DNA of 13,642 nucleotides from Bacillota bacterium (GTDB lineage Bacteria > Bacillota > Bacilli > ZCTH02-B2): assembly GCA_017577895.1 (NCBI GenBank), contig PKQY01000050.1, forward strand, positions 1-13,642. Reading direction: 5' to 3'. The translations under genes and the position numbers were made by a program. Below the pieces are notes generated by a model that ran no database searches, had not been told where the DNA came from, and saw only the letters and a list, made by a program, of their open reading frames with translations. Positions 1-6,068 of this stretch are shown one piece after another; positions within the stretch are counted from its first letter, which is position 1, and every line of letters starts with the position of its first letter.

Positions 1-745
1 CCAGATCCACCACCCCTTGCTGCATCAGCCGTTCGATGGCGTCTTGCACCATCCCGACGGCCCCTTCCACCACTTTTTGCCGCGCCGCCACAATCGCCAT
101 CGCTTGTTGCCGTTGCAGCATGGCCGCCGCAATTTCCGGCGCATAAGCCAAATGGGTCAGGCGGGCTTCCATCACTTCCACGCCGGCCACCGCGAGCCGT
201 TCTTGCAAATTGCGGCACAATTCGGCGGCGATTTCCTCCGTGTGGCTCCGCAATGAATGCCGGCCGCTTTCAAAGGCATCATAAGGATACATACTGGCGA
301 TATGGCGCAACGCCGTTTCCGACTGTATTTCCACAAACGCTTCATAATCGTCAACATCAAACACGGCCTTTGCCGAATCGACGACCCGGAACACGACGAC
401 CGCGGCAATCTCAATGGGGTTGCCGTCGACGTCGTTGACTTTCAGCGTTTTGCTGTTGAAGTTACGCACCCGCAGCGACACTTTACGCTGCCCCACCAAC
501 GGAATCGTCAACCACAATCCGCTCTGGCGCACACTGCCGACGTATCGGCCGAAAAACGTCAACACCACGGCTTGGTTGGGCTGGACGATCAAGATGCCGC
601 TTATCCCGACCAGACCGGCCAGCACCAATACGACGGCCAAGAACAGAAAACCGGCAATAAACATCCACACCCCCAGCCCGATGAGTATCGCCAACATCAG
701 CACGCCCAGAAAACCGTTGATCACCGGCGCCGTCCGTTCCACCAT
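1..745 (-). CDS. SPFH (stomatin/prohibitin/band 7) domain membrane protein, C-terminus cut off
   Basis: The 248 codons visible start at an ATG preceded by AAGGAG. The N-terminus has two closely spaced hydrophobic stretches (about residues 8-50), then a classic SPFH domain: QPNQAVVLTFFG, the conserved VRNFNSKTLKVND region, AAVVVFRVVD, then the helical part DVDDYEAFV and SETALRHIA. The last visible part (EARLTHLAYAPEIAAAML followed by VAARQKVVEGAVGMVQDAIE) is the amphipathic coiled-coil end typical of this subgroup. Family members usually run to about 280-300 residues, so some 40 are missing beyond the window edge. SPFH proteins scaffold membrane microdomains and partner proteins; the partner here is unknown. 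It follows the DUF1540 gene and its terminator, so it probably has its own promoter, which may involve the palindrome at 783-795. Family assignment is firm; the cellular role is not known. Confidence 0.9.
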   Translation of the reverse strand, partial: MVERTAPVINGFLGVLMLAILIGLGVWMFIAGFLFLAVVLVLAGLVGISGILIVQPNQAVVLTFFGRYVGSVRQSGLWLTIPLVGQRKVSLRVRNFNSKTLKVNDVDGNPIEIAAVVVFRVVDSAKAVFDVDDYEAFVEIQSETALRHIASMYPYDAFESGRHSLRSHTEEIAAELCRNLQERLAVAGVEVMEARLTHLAYAPEIAAAMLQRQQAMAIVAARQKVVEGAVGMVQDAIERLMQQGVVDL

Positions 746-782
746 TCCAACCGCTCCTTCCCATAATGTGAGATTGTTATGC

Positions 783-795
783 TATCATCATGATA
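783..795. promoter_or_regulatory. 13-bp palindrome upstream of the SPFH gene, possible operator
   Basis: TATCAT-C-ATGATA is a perfect 6-1-6 inverted repeat about 40 bp before the SPFH start codon and just after the DUF1540 terminator. It is AT-rich in a GC-rich region and lies where a promoter or operator would sit. No clear -35/-10 pair was identified around it, so operator function is inference. Confidence 0.3.
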
Positions 796-808
796 TCACT
801 TTGATGAC

Positions 809-845
809 AAAAAAGAAAGCCGAACCGCCGATTCGACGGTTCGAC
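809..845 (-). terminator. Rho-independent terminator after the DUF1540 gene
   Basis: On the minus strand GTCGAACCG pairs with CGGTTCGGC (9 bp, one G-U) around a 9-base loop, followed by CTTTCTTTTTTG. It begins 17 bp after the stop codon of the DUF1540 gene. Confidence 0.8.
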
Positions 846-861
846 CTTCTCGCAGGCGGCA

Positions 862-1017
862 CTACGCCTTCGGTTCAAACGTCTTGCAGTCGGTTTCCTC
901 CGAATTGGCGGCGGTTTTGCCGTAGCGGCTGACCACGTAAATGGTGGTGGCAGTGCATTTGTTGCCTTCATTCCAGTATTTGCAGGAGTTCACTTCGCAC
1001 AGCACGTCCTTGGCCAT
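862..1017 (-). CDS. DUF1540 domain small cysteine protein
   Basis: This is a 51-residue protein, MAKDVLCEVNSCKYW at the start. Four cysteines (C7, C12, C21, C44) are spaced as in DUF1540 (Pfam PF07561), and the ending TDCKTFEP is typical. The family is presumed to bind a metal through these cysteines; its function is unknown. The start is the ATG at 1017, 11 bases after GGAGG. A GTG two codons upstream (1023) is also possible and gives a tighter spacing. A longer reading frame continues upstream but lacks family similarity. The gene lies 72 bp after the RDD gene and has its own terminator, so it may be the last gene of an sppA operon or separately transcribed. Confidence 0.85.
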   Translation of the reverse strand: MAKDVLCEVNSCKYWNEGNKCTATTIYVVSRYGKTAANSEETDCKTFEPKA

Positions 1018-1088
1018 GCACACCATCACCTCCTGCTTTTTATTTTGGCTCGTTCGTCCACACATCAAACCTGAAAGATGAAGGCACC

Positions 1089-1571
1089 TCAACGCACTTT
1101 AACGACCACCGTGGACGCCATCCGGTCGTGCAACGCCCGTTTTTCCTTGTCAAAAGCGACCATCAAATAGCCGATCATCAACAAGAGGGTCGACAACAAT
1201 TTGCCGATGGATTCCCGCAACAAAATGGCTCCCCAGCGGTTTTTCCCGCCGTGACGGGGAACGACCCGAATGCCGACGATCATTTTCCCCAACGTTTGGC
1301 CATACACGACCGTCAACACGACGTAATAGACCATTCCCACCGCGATTTCAACCGCGTCCACCCAGGAGAATTCCAAGGGATCAATGCCTTGCGCTTTGCG
1401 AATCCAATCCAACGATAACGCCGAAACGGACCACAAGACGATGACGTCGATGACGGCGGCCAAAAAACGGAGCCAAAAACCGGCATACCGGACCGTTTTC
1501 TGCGTCTCCCCCTCGCCCGTCACCGTCGGCTCTCCCCCAAAGACCTGCTCCTCCGGCAGCATGCGTTCCAT
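1089..1571 (-). CDS. RDD-family membrane protein, SppA partner (SppI/YteJ-like)
   Basis: A 160-residue RDD-family protein. After a soluble N-terminus, hydrophobic segments lie at about 31-52, 71-91 and 117-140. The family signature is visible as R35 and D42 in RFLAAVIDVIVL, then GQTLGKMIVGIRVV, and HDRMASTVVV at the C-terminus. It lies 46 bp downstream of sppA, the same order as yteI (sppA)-yteJ in B. subtilis, where YteJ (SppI) was reported to form a membrane complex with SppA and to inhibit it. An equivalent role here rests on family plus synteny. GGGGAG precedes the ATG by about 11 bases. A second in-frame ATG at codon 4 is possible. Confidence 0.85.
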   Translation of the reverse strand: MERMLPEEQVFGGEPTVTGEGETQKTVRYAGFWLRFLAAVIDVIVLWSVSALSLDWIRKAQGIDPLEFSWVDAVEIAVGMVYYVVLTVVYGQTLGKMIVGIRVVPRHGGKNRWGAILLRESIGKLLSTLLLMIGYLMVAFDKEKRALHDRMASTVVVKVR

Positions 1572-1617
1572 GCGTCAACTCACTCCCCATGTCCAATTTT
1601 CAAACATCTGTTTGCCG

Positions 1618-2589
1618 TCATGGTGTGCTCGGCTGGAATAAATACATCAGCCGGGGTTCCGTCGGAAGCGGCAACAACGATTTCCAATCCGTCAACGGTT
1701 CTCGGGCGCGGCCAAACAACCCGCCGGCTAAATCAAACCAACCCATGGACGGATACACGTAGCGGATGAGTTGCGCCTCTTCTAAACCGGCCAGGCGCTT
1801 GGCCTCGGCAAAGGCGTCGTCCAGCGTGCCCAACTCGTCCACCAAACCCAAGTCTTTGGCCTGTTGGCCCGTATAGATGCGCCCGTCGGCGAGGGTCAAC
1901 ACTTTCTCCCTCGGCATTCCCCGCTCTTTGGCGACCAGATCGACAAAGCGCCCGTATGTCTCATCCACCAGTTTCTGAAAGACTTCCTTTTCATCCGGCC
2001 GCATTTCCCGCCACGGATTGCCCATGTCTTTCATGGCGCCGCTTTGGATGACGTTGACCTTATACCCGATCAAGTCGGCCACCCCTTCATAATTGGGAAG
2101 GGTGAAAATGACCCCGATGCTCCCGGTCAGCGTATTGGGATTGGCCAAAATCCAGTCGGCCGCCGTCGCAATGTAGTAACCGCCGGAGGCCGCCGTGCCG
2201 CCCATGCTGGCCACCACCGGTTTGCCTTGTTCCTGCACCCGCTTGATGGCCCGATAAATCTCATCGGATGCCACTACTTCGCCGCCGGGACTGTTAATGC
2301 GGAGGATGACGGCCTTCACCGAATCATCCTCCATGGCTTGTTGGAGTTGTGAAAGAATGCCCTCGAAATCGATGGTGTCGGACCAAAGCCCCCCAGGCGA
2401 CTCGCTGATGGTGCCTTCCACCGGAATCAAGGCGATGCGGTCCCGCCCTTTGCCGGTGACGACTTCTTCTTCCCACACTTTGGACGGGCCAAAGGTCCAC
2501 TCCAGGCCGCCGGCGGCCAGCTGGACGGCCCCGGCCGCCGCCACCAGCACCAGCACAATGCCCAATGCAATCCAGCGACGTCGTTTCAT
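1618..2589 (-). CDS. sppA: Signal peptide peptidase SppA (S49 serine protease)
   Basis: This 323-residue protein has a basic N-terminus and one membrane anchor (about residues 6-26), followed by an extracytoplasmic S49 protease domain. Visible motifs are ILRINSPGG (95-103), the nucleophile in GGTAASGGYYIA (Ser135), TGSIGV (155-160) and the general base in SGAMKDMGNP (Lys187). The 52-residue Ser-Lys distance matches the B. subtilis enzyme. SppA degrades remnant signal peptides and contributes to resistance against some membrane-active peptides in Bacillus. It is the first gene before the RDD partner. The ATG has the purine-rich GAGGAGGAAGGGG upstream. The candidate promoter looks like a housekeeping one; no sigma-W-type promoter was seen. 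Confidence 0.95.
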   Translation of the reverse strand: MKRRRWIALGIVLVLVAAAGAVQLAAGGLEWTFGPSKVWEEEVVTGKGRDRIALIPVEGTISESPGGLWSDTIDFEGILSQLQQAMEDDSVKAVILRINSPGGEVVASDEIYRAIKRVQEQGKPVVASMGGTAASGGYYIATAADWILANPNTLTGSIGVIFTLPNYEGVADLIGYKVNVIQSGAMKDMGNPWREMRPDEKEVFQKLVDETYGRFVDLVAKERGMPREKVLTLADGRIYTGQQAKDLGLVDELGTLDDAFAEAKRLAGLEEAQLIRYVYPSMGWFDLAGGLFGRAREPLTDWKSLLPLPTEPRLMYLFQPSTP

Positions 2590-2631
2590 CCTTCAAACCC
2601 CTTCCTCCTCTTCGTCGGTCAAACCAGACAC

Positions 2632-2660
2632 ATGTTAACGAAAAGAAATGGTCATGTAAA
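2632..2660 (-). promoter_or_regulatory. Candidate sigma-A promoter of sppA
   Basis: On the minus strand TTTACA (2655-2660) is followed after 17 bases by TAACAT (2632-2637), about 45 bp before the sppA start codon. The -35 matches 5 of 6 consensus bases and the -10 matches 4 of 6. Confidence 0.45.
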
Positions 2661-2720
2661 GGTAATGTTAGGAAATGTGAATAAAATCTTTAAGGAACCG
2701 TTCATCCATGAAATGATTGA

Positions 2721-2759
2721 AAAGAAAAACCGGCCATGGCGTTCATCCACGACCGGTTT
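2721..2759 (-). terminator. Rho-independent terminator after the first usp gene
   Basis: On the minus strand a 13-bp stem (AAACCGGTCGTGG with CCATGGCCGGTTT, two G-U pairs) closes a 7-base loop and is followed by TTCTTTTC. It lies 32 bp after the stop codon of the UspA gene. Confidence 0.85.
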
Positions 2760-2791
2760 GTTGCTTCATCCAATGCTGGCATTGCATTCCA

Positions 2792-3223
2792 TTACCGAAC
2801 GACCAACACCGGGCAGCCCGCATGGTGCAATACCCGGTTGCTCACGCTGCCCAGTACGATCTCCGCAAATTGGTTCCGTCCGCGGCTGCCGACGATGATC
2901 AGATCATAGCCGCCTTCTTGGGCCACCCGGCAAATTTCCGTACCGGGATCCCCTACCGCCACTTGCGTGTCGAAGGAAATGCCCGCCTCTTTCAACGGCG
3001 CCGACTCTTCCTCCAACAGTTCCTGCGCTTGTTGTTCACTGAGGGCCATGGGATCGATGTTCAATGCTTGCAAATCGGCATACAGACTGAGGGGAACCGG
3101 CTGGGATACCGTAATCAACGTCACCTGGACGTCGGACGTCCCTTCCAACATTTTGACCGCCGTATGTACCGCCTTTTTCGCGCCTTCCGAGCCGTCGGTT
3201 GCCACCAAAATTTTCTTAAACAT
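2792..3223 (-). CDS. Universal stress protein, UspA family (ATP-binding type)
   Basis: A single-domain Usp of 143 residues. It opens with MFKKILVATDGS, the first strand and nucleotide-contacting Asp of the fold. It carries the ATP-binding signature G-x2-G-x9-G-S as GSRG (112-115) and GS (125-126), and ends in GCPVLVV. Such proteins are cytoplasmic dimers that bind ATP and support stress survival; the specific role is not predictable. The start is an ATG with GGGAGGGG upstream. It is 137 bp downstream of a second usp gene; the AT-rich gap probably holds its own promoter, though none was pinned down. A strong terminator follows. Confidence 0.92.
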   Translation of the reverse strand: MFKKILVATDGSEGAKKAVHTAVKMLEGTSDVQVTLITVSQPVPLSLYADLQALNIDPMALSEQQAQELLEEESAPLKEAGISFDTQVAVGDPGTEICRVAQEGGYDLIIVGSRGRNQFAEIVLGSVSNRVLHHAGCPVLVVR

Positions 3224-3360
3224 GGAGCGTCCCCTCCCATCAAGGTATCATTTTCTATCTCCTATTTTATCCGACATTCGCCCTCATTCGCTATATGTTT
3301 ACAACAATTTTCGCAACTTTTTATCATATGTTCACTTTTTTGTCATCCATTCTTCACAAT

Positions 3361-3786
3361 TTACTTTTCGATGAGCACCGGCAATTTCGAGGTTTGCACC
3401 ACGGCGTGGCTGACGCTCCCCAAAAACAGTTCCTTGAGGCCGCTCAATCCACGGCTGCCCATCACAATTAAATCCACATGGTTTTCCTCGGCGTATTGGC
3501 AAATCTTGCGCGGCGGATGGCCTTGCAACAACACGGTCCGACAAGCGACGCCCAACTCGCCCTCGCAATAGTCCCGGGCTTCTTGCAAAATTTCTTCGCC
3601 GATTTTCCGGATGCTTTCCACCAGCTCTGGTTTGTACATGCCGCGAACGTACGGCGAGACCGGTTCCATGACGTGAAGGATCGTCAACTGATCGCCGGCC
3701 GCCACATTCACCAGCTTGGCTGCCCGTTTCAATGCCTTTTTACTCAGTTCCGATCCGTCAACTGCAACCAAGTAATGTTGGCCCAT
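3361..3786 (-). CDS. Universal stress protein, UspA family (second paralogue)
   Basis: This 141-residue single-domain Usp starts MGQHYLVAVDGSELS. The ATP-binding signature is complete: G110, G113, then G123-S124 after nine residues (GSRGLSGLKELFLGS). The C-terminal strand is KLPVLIEK. It differs clearly from the neighbouring Usp across the middle, so this is not a recent tandem duplication. Only 22 bp separate it from the upstream Asp23 gene, and its binding site GGAGG (6 bases before the ATG) sits in that gap, which suggests co-transcription and a general stress role. No convincing terminator was seen directly after it. Confidence 0.92.
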   Translation of the reverse strand: MGQHYLVAVDGSELSKKALKRAAKLVNVAAGDQLTILHVMEPVSPYVRGMYKPELVESIRKIGEEILQEARDYCEGELGVACRTVLLQGHPPRKICQYAEENHVDLIVMGSRGLSGLKELFLGSVSHAVVQTSKLPVLIEK

Positions 3787-3808
3787 CGTCGTCCTCCTCG
3801 TCGGACAG

Positions 3809-4207
3809 CTATTTCAACCGCGGCTCTTCACTCGGCTTTTCCTTGGCTTGCCGCGGGTTGTTTTCCGGGAATTCGACGCCTTCCACTTTGACGTTGACTT
3901 CCACGACCCTTAGACCGGTCATCGTCTCTACCGCTTCTTTGACGTTCTCCTGCAGTTTGCGGGCCACTTCGTGAATTTTGACGCCGTATTTGACGATGAC
4001 CCGCAAGTCGATGGCCGCCTCCACCGACCCGACTTCCACGCTGACGCCTTTCGTGACGTTTTTGCCGCTGACCCGGCGGGCCAAACCTTCCGTAATGCCG
4101 CCAGACATGCTGGCCACGCCTTCCGTCTCAGAGGCCGCCACCCCGGCAATGATGGCCACCACGTCATCGGCAATGCGAACGACGCCGTTTTCCTGCACTT
4201 CCGACAT
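3809..4207 (-). CDS. Asp23/Gls24 family envelope stress protein
   Basis: A 132-residue Asp23/Gls24 (DUF322) protein. Recognisable parts are the start NGVVRIADDVVAIIAGVAASETEGV, GGITEGLARRVSGKN, the strand IDLRVIVKYGVKIHEVA, and TGLRVVEVNVKVEGV, with a short charged tail rich in Pro, Lys and Glu. Related proteins are abundant, cell-envelope-associated or alkaline-shock proteins of Gram-positive bacteria; S. aureus Asp23 is tethered by AmaP, but no AmaP-like gene is present here. The ATG has GGGAGGG 8-9 bases upstream. The gene leads an apparent operon with the Usp gene 22 bp downstream and follows the SDR terminator. Confidence 0.93.
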   Translation of the reverse strand: MSEVQENGVVRIADDVVAIIAGVAASETEGVASMSGGITEGLARRVSGKNVTKGVSVEVGSVEAAIDLRVIVKYGVKIHEVARKLQENVKEAVETMTGLRVVEVNVKVEGVEFPENNPRQAKEKPSEEPRLK

Positions 4208-4296
4208 GGTGCAATCCCTCCCTTTCTTCGTCCCAGGGTGTCACATCATCGACCACCGCTGGACTTTGCCTTCATCTTACAAAAAATCACCAGCGG

Positions 4297-4322
4297 AGAA
4301 AAGCGGGCCTCACAAGGCCCGC
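4297..4322 (-). terminator. Terminator overlapping the end of the SDR gene
   Basis: On the minus strand GCGGGCCT pairs perfectly with AGGCCCGC around a TGTG loop, followed by TTTTC. The 5' arm is the last coding part of the SDR gene and the TGA stop lies across the loop, so translation to the stop would cover half of the stem. Confidence 0.8.
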
Positions 4323-5092
4323 ACCATGCCGCCATCGACCAGCAACACTTGCCCGGTCACGTACGTGTTGGCCCAGGAAGCCAAAAACGCCACCACCCGG
4401 GCAAATTCCGCCGGTTCCCCGTACCGTTTCAACGGAATGGTCACTTCGATTTCTTGCCGCACTTCCTCCACCGACCGACCGGTTTGCTGGGCGCGAAGGG
4501 AATCCAGTTCGATTAACCGGTCCGTCGCGATGCGCCCGGGACAGACCGTGTTCAACAAAATGCCGCGGTCCGCCAACTCTTCGGCCAACGTTTTGATCAA
4601 CGCCGCCACGCCGGCCCGCATGGCATTGGAAAGCACGAGACCCGGCAGCGGTTCTCGAACCGACGAGGAAGCCAATGCCACCACCCGGCCGCCGTTCGTC
4701 ATCCAGGGCAAACTTCCCCGGATGAGCCGAACGACACTCAAGAAGTTGCGGACAAAGGCATCTTCCCAGTCGCCGTCGTCAAAATCGAGAAATTTTCCGC
4801 TGGGGGGTCCCCCGGCATTGGTAATCAGCACATCGATGCGGCCGTAACGTTTTCCGACGGTGTCGATCAAATCTTTGATTTCTTCCGCCCGCCCCACATC
4901 GGCCACCAAGGGCAACACGGAGGCTCCTGTCTCCTGCTGAATCGCTTCCGCCGCTGCCTGAATGCGGGACGCGTTCCTGCTGGAAATGACCACTCGTGCC
5001 CCTTCCTGGGCCAGTTGTTTTGCCACCGCCATTCCGAGACCCTTGCTCGCTGCGACGACCAACGCCACTTTGTCCTTCAGACCGAGATCCAC
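4310..5092 (-). CDS. Atypical short-chain dehydrogenase/reductase (beta-ketoacyl-ACP reductase-like)
   Basis: A 260-residue Rossmann-fold SDR. The cofactor loop is AASKGLG (14-20) instead of TGxxxGIG, TNAGG is at 91-95, and the family end GQVLLVDGGMVRAL is intact. At the catalytic site the usual YxxxK is replaced by SNAMR (155-159), so Ser stands for Tyr and Arg for Lys. This pattern and the loop AASKGLG recur in a known subgroup of SDRs (BKR-like, SDR-like) that lacks the standard tetrad, so it is not a damaged gene. Substrate unknown. I chose the GTG at 5092 because the family begins MDLGLKDK and GGGGG precedes it. A TATAAT at 5131-5136 would also place transcription start only a few bases before the alternative ATG at 5119. 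It seems to be transcribed alone and has its own terminator. Confidence 0.85.
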   Translation of the reverse strand: MDLGLKDKVALVVAASKGLGMAVAKQLAQEGARVVISSRNASRIQAAAEAIQQETGASVLPLVADVGRAEEIKDLIDTVGKRYGRIDVLITNAGGPPSGKFLDFDDGDWEDAFVRNFLSVVRLIRGSLPWMTNGGRVVALASSSVREPLPGLVLSNAMRAGVAALIKTLAEELADRGILLNTVCPGRIATDRLIELDSLRAQQTGRSVEEVRQEIEVTIPLKRYGEPAEFARVVAFLASWANTYVTGQVLLVDGGMVRAL

Positions 5093-5130
5093 TTGAAAAT
5101 CGCCCCCTGCATCGATCATTGCGTAGTCCC

Positions 5131-5136
5131 ATTATA
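5131..5136 (-). promoter_or_regulatory. Candidate -10 element of the SDR gene
   Basis: A perfect TATAAT on the minus strand, about 39 bp before the preferred GTG start. No good -35 is found at 16-18 bases, so a promoter is plausible but not proven. Confidence 0.4.
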
Positions 5137-5194
5137 CAATCGAAGGTCGGGAGTTGGCCATGACTTTTCCGTGACATCCCGTCATCGTCCTCCT

Positions 5195-5353
5195 TCAACG
5201 TTTTTGCCCCCATTCTTGCAGCGTCTGATCCAAGCGAACGATGCTGGCCGCCAGTTGATCCAGTTTCGCTTCAATGCGCATGAGCAAATAAAACGTCACG
5301 ACGATGGGGAACCCCAAATTTTGCAACATATTCAACCACACTTCCACAAACAT
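5195..5353 (-). CDS. YvrJ family small membrane protein
   Basis: A 52-residue protein read directly from the sequence, starting MFVEVWLNMLQNLGFPIV. It shows the YvrJ family (PF12841) hallmark GFPIVVTFYLLMRIEAKLDQL: one transmembrane helix (about 13-26), then a short amphipathic, charged helix. Function unknown. In B. subtilis yvrJ lies next to the genes for sigma factor SigO and its co-factor RsoA; here it is the last small gene after a sigma-factor gene, DUF1659 and DUF2922. The binding site GGGAGG lies 3-4 bases before the ATG, immediately after the stop of a 14-codon ORF that lies in a terminator-like hairpin, which hints at regulated expression. Confidence 0.88.
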   Translation of the reverse strand: MFVEVWLNMLQNLGFPIVVTFYLLMRIEAKLDQLAASIVRLDQTLQEWGQKR

Positions 5354-5362
5354 TTTCCTCCC

Positions 5363-5407
5363 TTATGACAAAAAGGAGAGGAGGATGCCCTGGGTCATCA
5401 GTTCCAT
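5363..5407 (-). CDS. 14-codon leader ORF ahead of yvrJ
   Basis: ATG-initiated ORF encoding MELMTQGILLSFLS, with an excellent binding site (AAAAGGAG, 7 bases before the ATG). Its stop codon TAA abuts the yvrJ binding site. The site AAAAGGAGAG and the last codons form the two arms of the hairpin at 5370-5422. It may be a leader peptide whose translation controls the hairpin. Alternatively it is a remnant of a duplicated yvrJ-like gene, since its start slightly resembles YvrJ N-termini. No homologue is recognised. Confidence 0.4.
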   Translation of the reverse strand: MELMTQGILLSFLS

Positions 5408-5422
5408 CCCCGCTCTCCTTTT
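5370..5422 (-). terminator. Hairpin with U-run between DUF2922 and yvrJ, possible attenuator
   Basis: On the minus strand AAAAGGAGAG (5422-5413) pairs perfectly with CTCTCCTTTT (5380-5371), ending in a run of five T. The 32-base loop contains an inner 5-bp stem (GGATG with CATCC). It starts 36 bp after the DUF2922 stop and ends 17 bp before the yvrJ start. The 5' arm is also the ribosome binding site of the 14-codon ORF. It could be a simple terminator or a conditional one. Confidence 0.6.
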
Positions 5423-5457
5423 ATGCCCTCTATTTTCGAAGGGTGACATGTCGAAGT

Positions 5458-5679
5458 TTACAGCAGCGGAATCTCCGTCACCGTCCGATCTTGCAAGCGG
5501 ATGCCGGCTTTTTCCGCCCAGCGTTCCCCTTGCGACTGGAACACGTTTTTCGCCAAAATGGTGTCCATCACTTGATTGACGGCCGTCGGATCCACCGGTT
5601 CCACCGGATCCCGCAACGTAATGCGCACCGTCCGGCCGCCTTCTGTGCGAAAAATGAGTTCCAACGTTTTCGTGTTCAC
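5458..5679 (-). CDS. DUF2922 domain protein
   Basis: A 73-residue protein with the DUF2922 pattern: a strand starting KTLELIFRTEGGRTVRITLRDP, then AVNQVMDTILAKNVF and a final strand rich in hydrophobics (DRTVTEIPLL). Function unknown; small, soluble, predicted beta-alpha-beta. The start is GTG, supported by AAAGGAGG seven bases upstream. It lies 48 bp downstream of the DUF1659 gene, and the two families commonly occur as a pair in Bacilli, often with YvrJ, so a shared role is likely. The hairpin before yvrJ follows. Confidence 0.88.
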   Translation of the reverse strand: MNTKTLELIFRTEGGRTVRITLRDPVEPVDPTAVNQVMDTILAKNVFQSQGERWAEKAGIRLQDRTVTEIPLL

Positions 5680-5727
5680 GGTGTCCCCTCCTTTCGATGT
5701 TCATGATCTCATTCGGTTGATTCACGC

Positions 5728-5949
5728 TTACTCGATCAACTGGGCCTGATCCACCCGATGCACGTATCCCAACGGGTACGACTGCAAAGACGCCAATGCT
5801 TGGGCGACATCATACACGTCTTGGTCGCTGGCGTCGGGATGGACATTTTGCAACGTCTGGTTGCGGTATACCGGTACGCCGTGCTCGTCCATCCCGACTT
5901 CAAATCCCAGCACCAGGCGGCTCATGGCCGAAATTTTCGTCACCGCCAA
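5728..5949 (-). CDS. DUF1659 domain protein
   Basis: A 73-residue protein with the family's typical line-up: RLVLGFEVGMDEHGVPVYRN, then DASDQDVYDVAQALASLQSYPL and VHRVDQAQLIE at the end. Function unknown. The start is set to a TTG at 5949, which gives the family-typical N-terminus MAVTKIS and has AAAGGAG nine bases upstream; the in-frame ATG at codon 9 would cut into the conserved region. It follows the sigma-factor gene after 119 bp with no terminator between, so the two may be co-transcribed, and precedes DUF2922. Confidence 0.88.
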   Translation of the reverse strand: MAVTKISAMSRLVLGFEVGMDEHGVPVYRNQTLQNVHPDASDQDVYDVAQALASLQSYPLGYVHRVDQAQLIE

Positions 5950-6005
5950 CGCCGTCCACTCCTTTCCTCTGTGTAAAATGGGCGAACCGCGGCTCGACCG
6001 GGTCC

Positions 6006-6017
6006 GTGACCGGTCAC
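6006..6017. promoter_or_regulatory. 12-bp palindrome between sigma factor and DUF1659 genes
   Basis: GTGACCGGTCAC is a perfect palindrome; its half TGACCGG recurs 29 bp away (6039-6045) on the same strand as TTGACCGG. It lies 57-68 bp before the DUF1659 start. An operator or a target for the neighbouring sigma factor is possible but unproven. Confidence 0.3.
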
Positions 6018-6068
6018 ACCCGATACAATGCCTCAAGGCCGGTCAATGGAGGACAAGCCGAATCACTT

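Noticed and set aside
2717..3571. Long open frame on the plus strand across the usp genes
   Set aside because: It is antisense to two clear Usp proteins, has a low-complexity, Arg/His/Phe-rich composition typical of GC-rich shadow frames, and no ribosome binding site.
3978..4847. 289-codon open frame on the plus strand across the Asp23 and SDR genes
   Set aside because: It is antisense to two well-supported genes and rich in Ser, Thr, Arg and Pro without any family motif.
5093..5119. ATG at 5119 as start of the SDR gene
   Set aside because: It has no ribosome binding site and would lie a few bases from the predicted transcription start; the GTG at 5092 fits the family N-terminus.
5132..5185. 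17-codon ORF after yvrJ (starting MTGCHGKVMANS) with AGGAGG in front
   Set aside because: The spacing from AGGAGG to the ATG is only three bases, there is no recognisable similarity, and it ends inside the TATAAT of the SDR gene. It may be a chance remnant.
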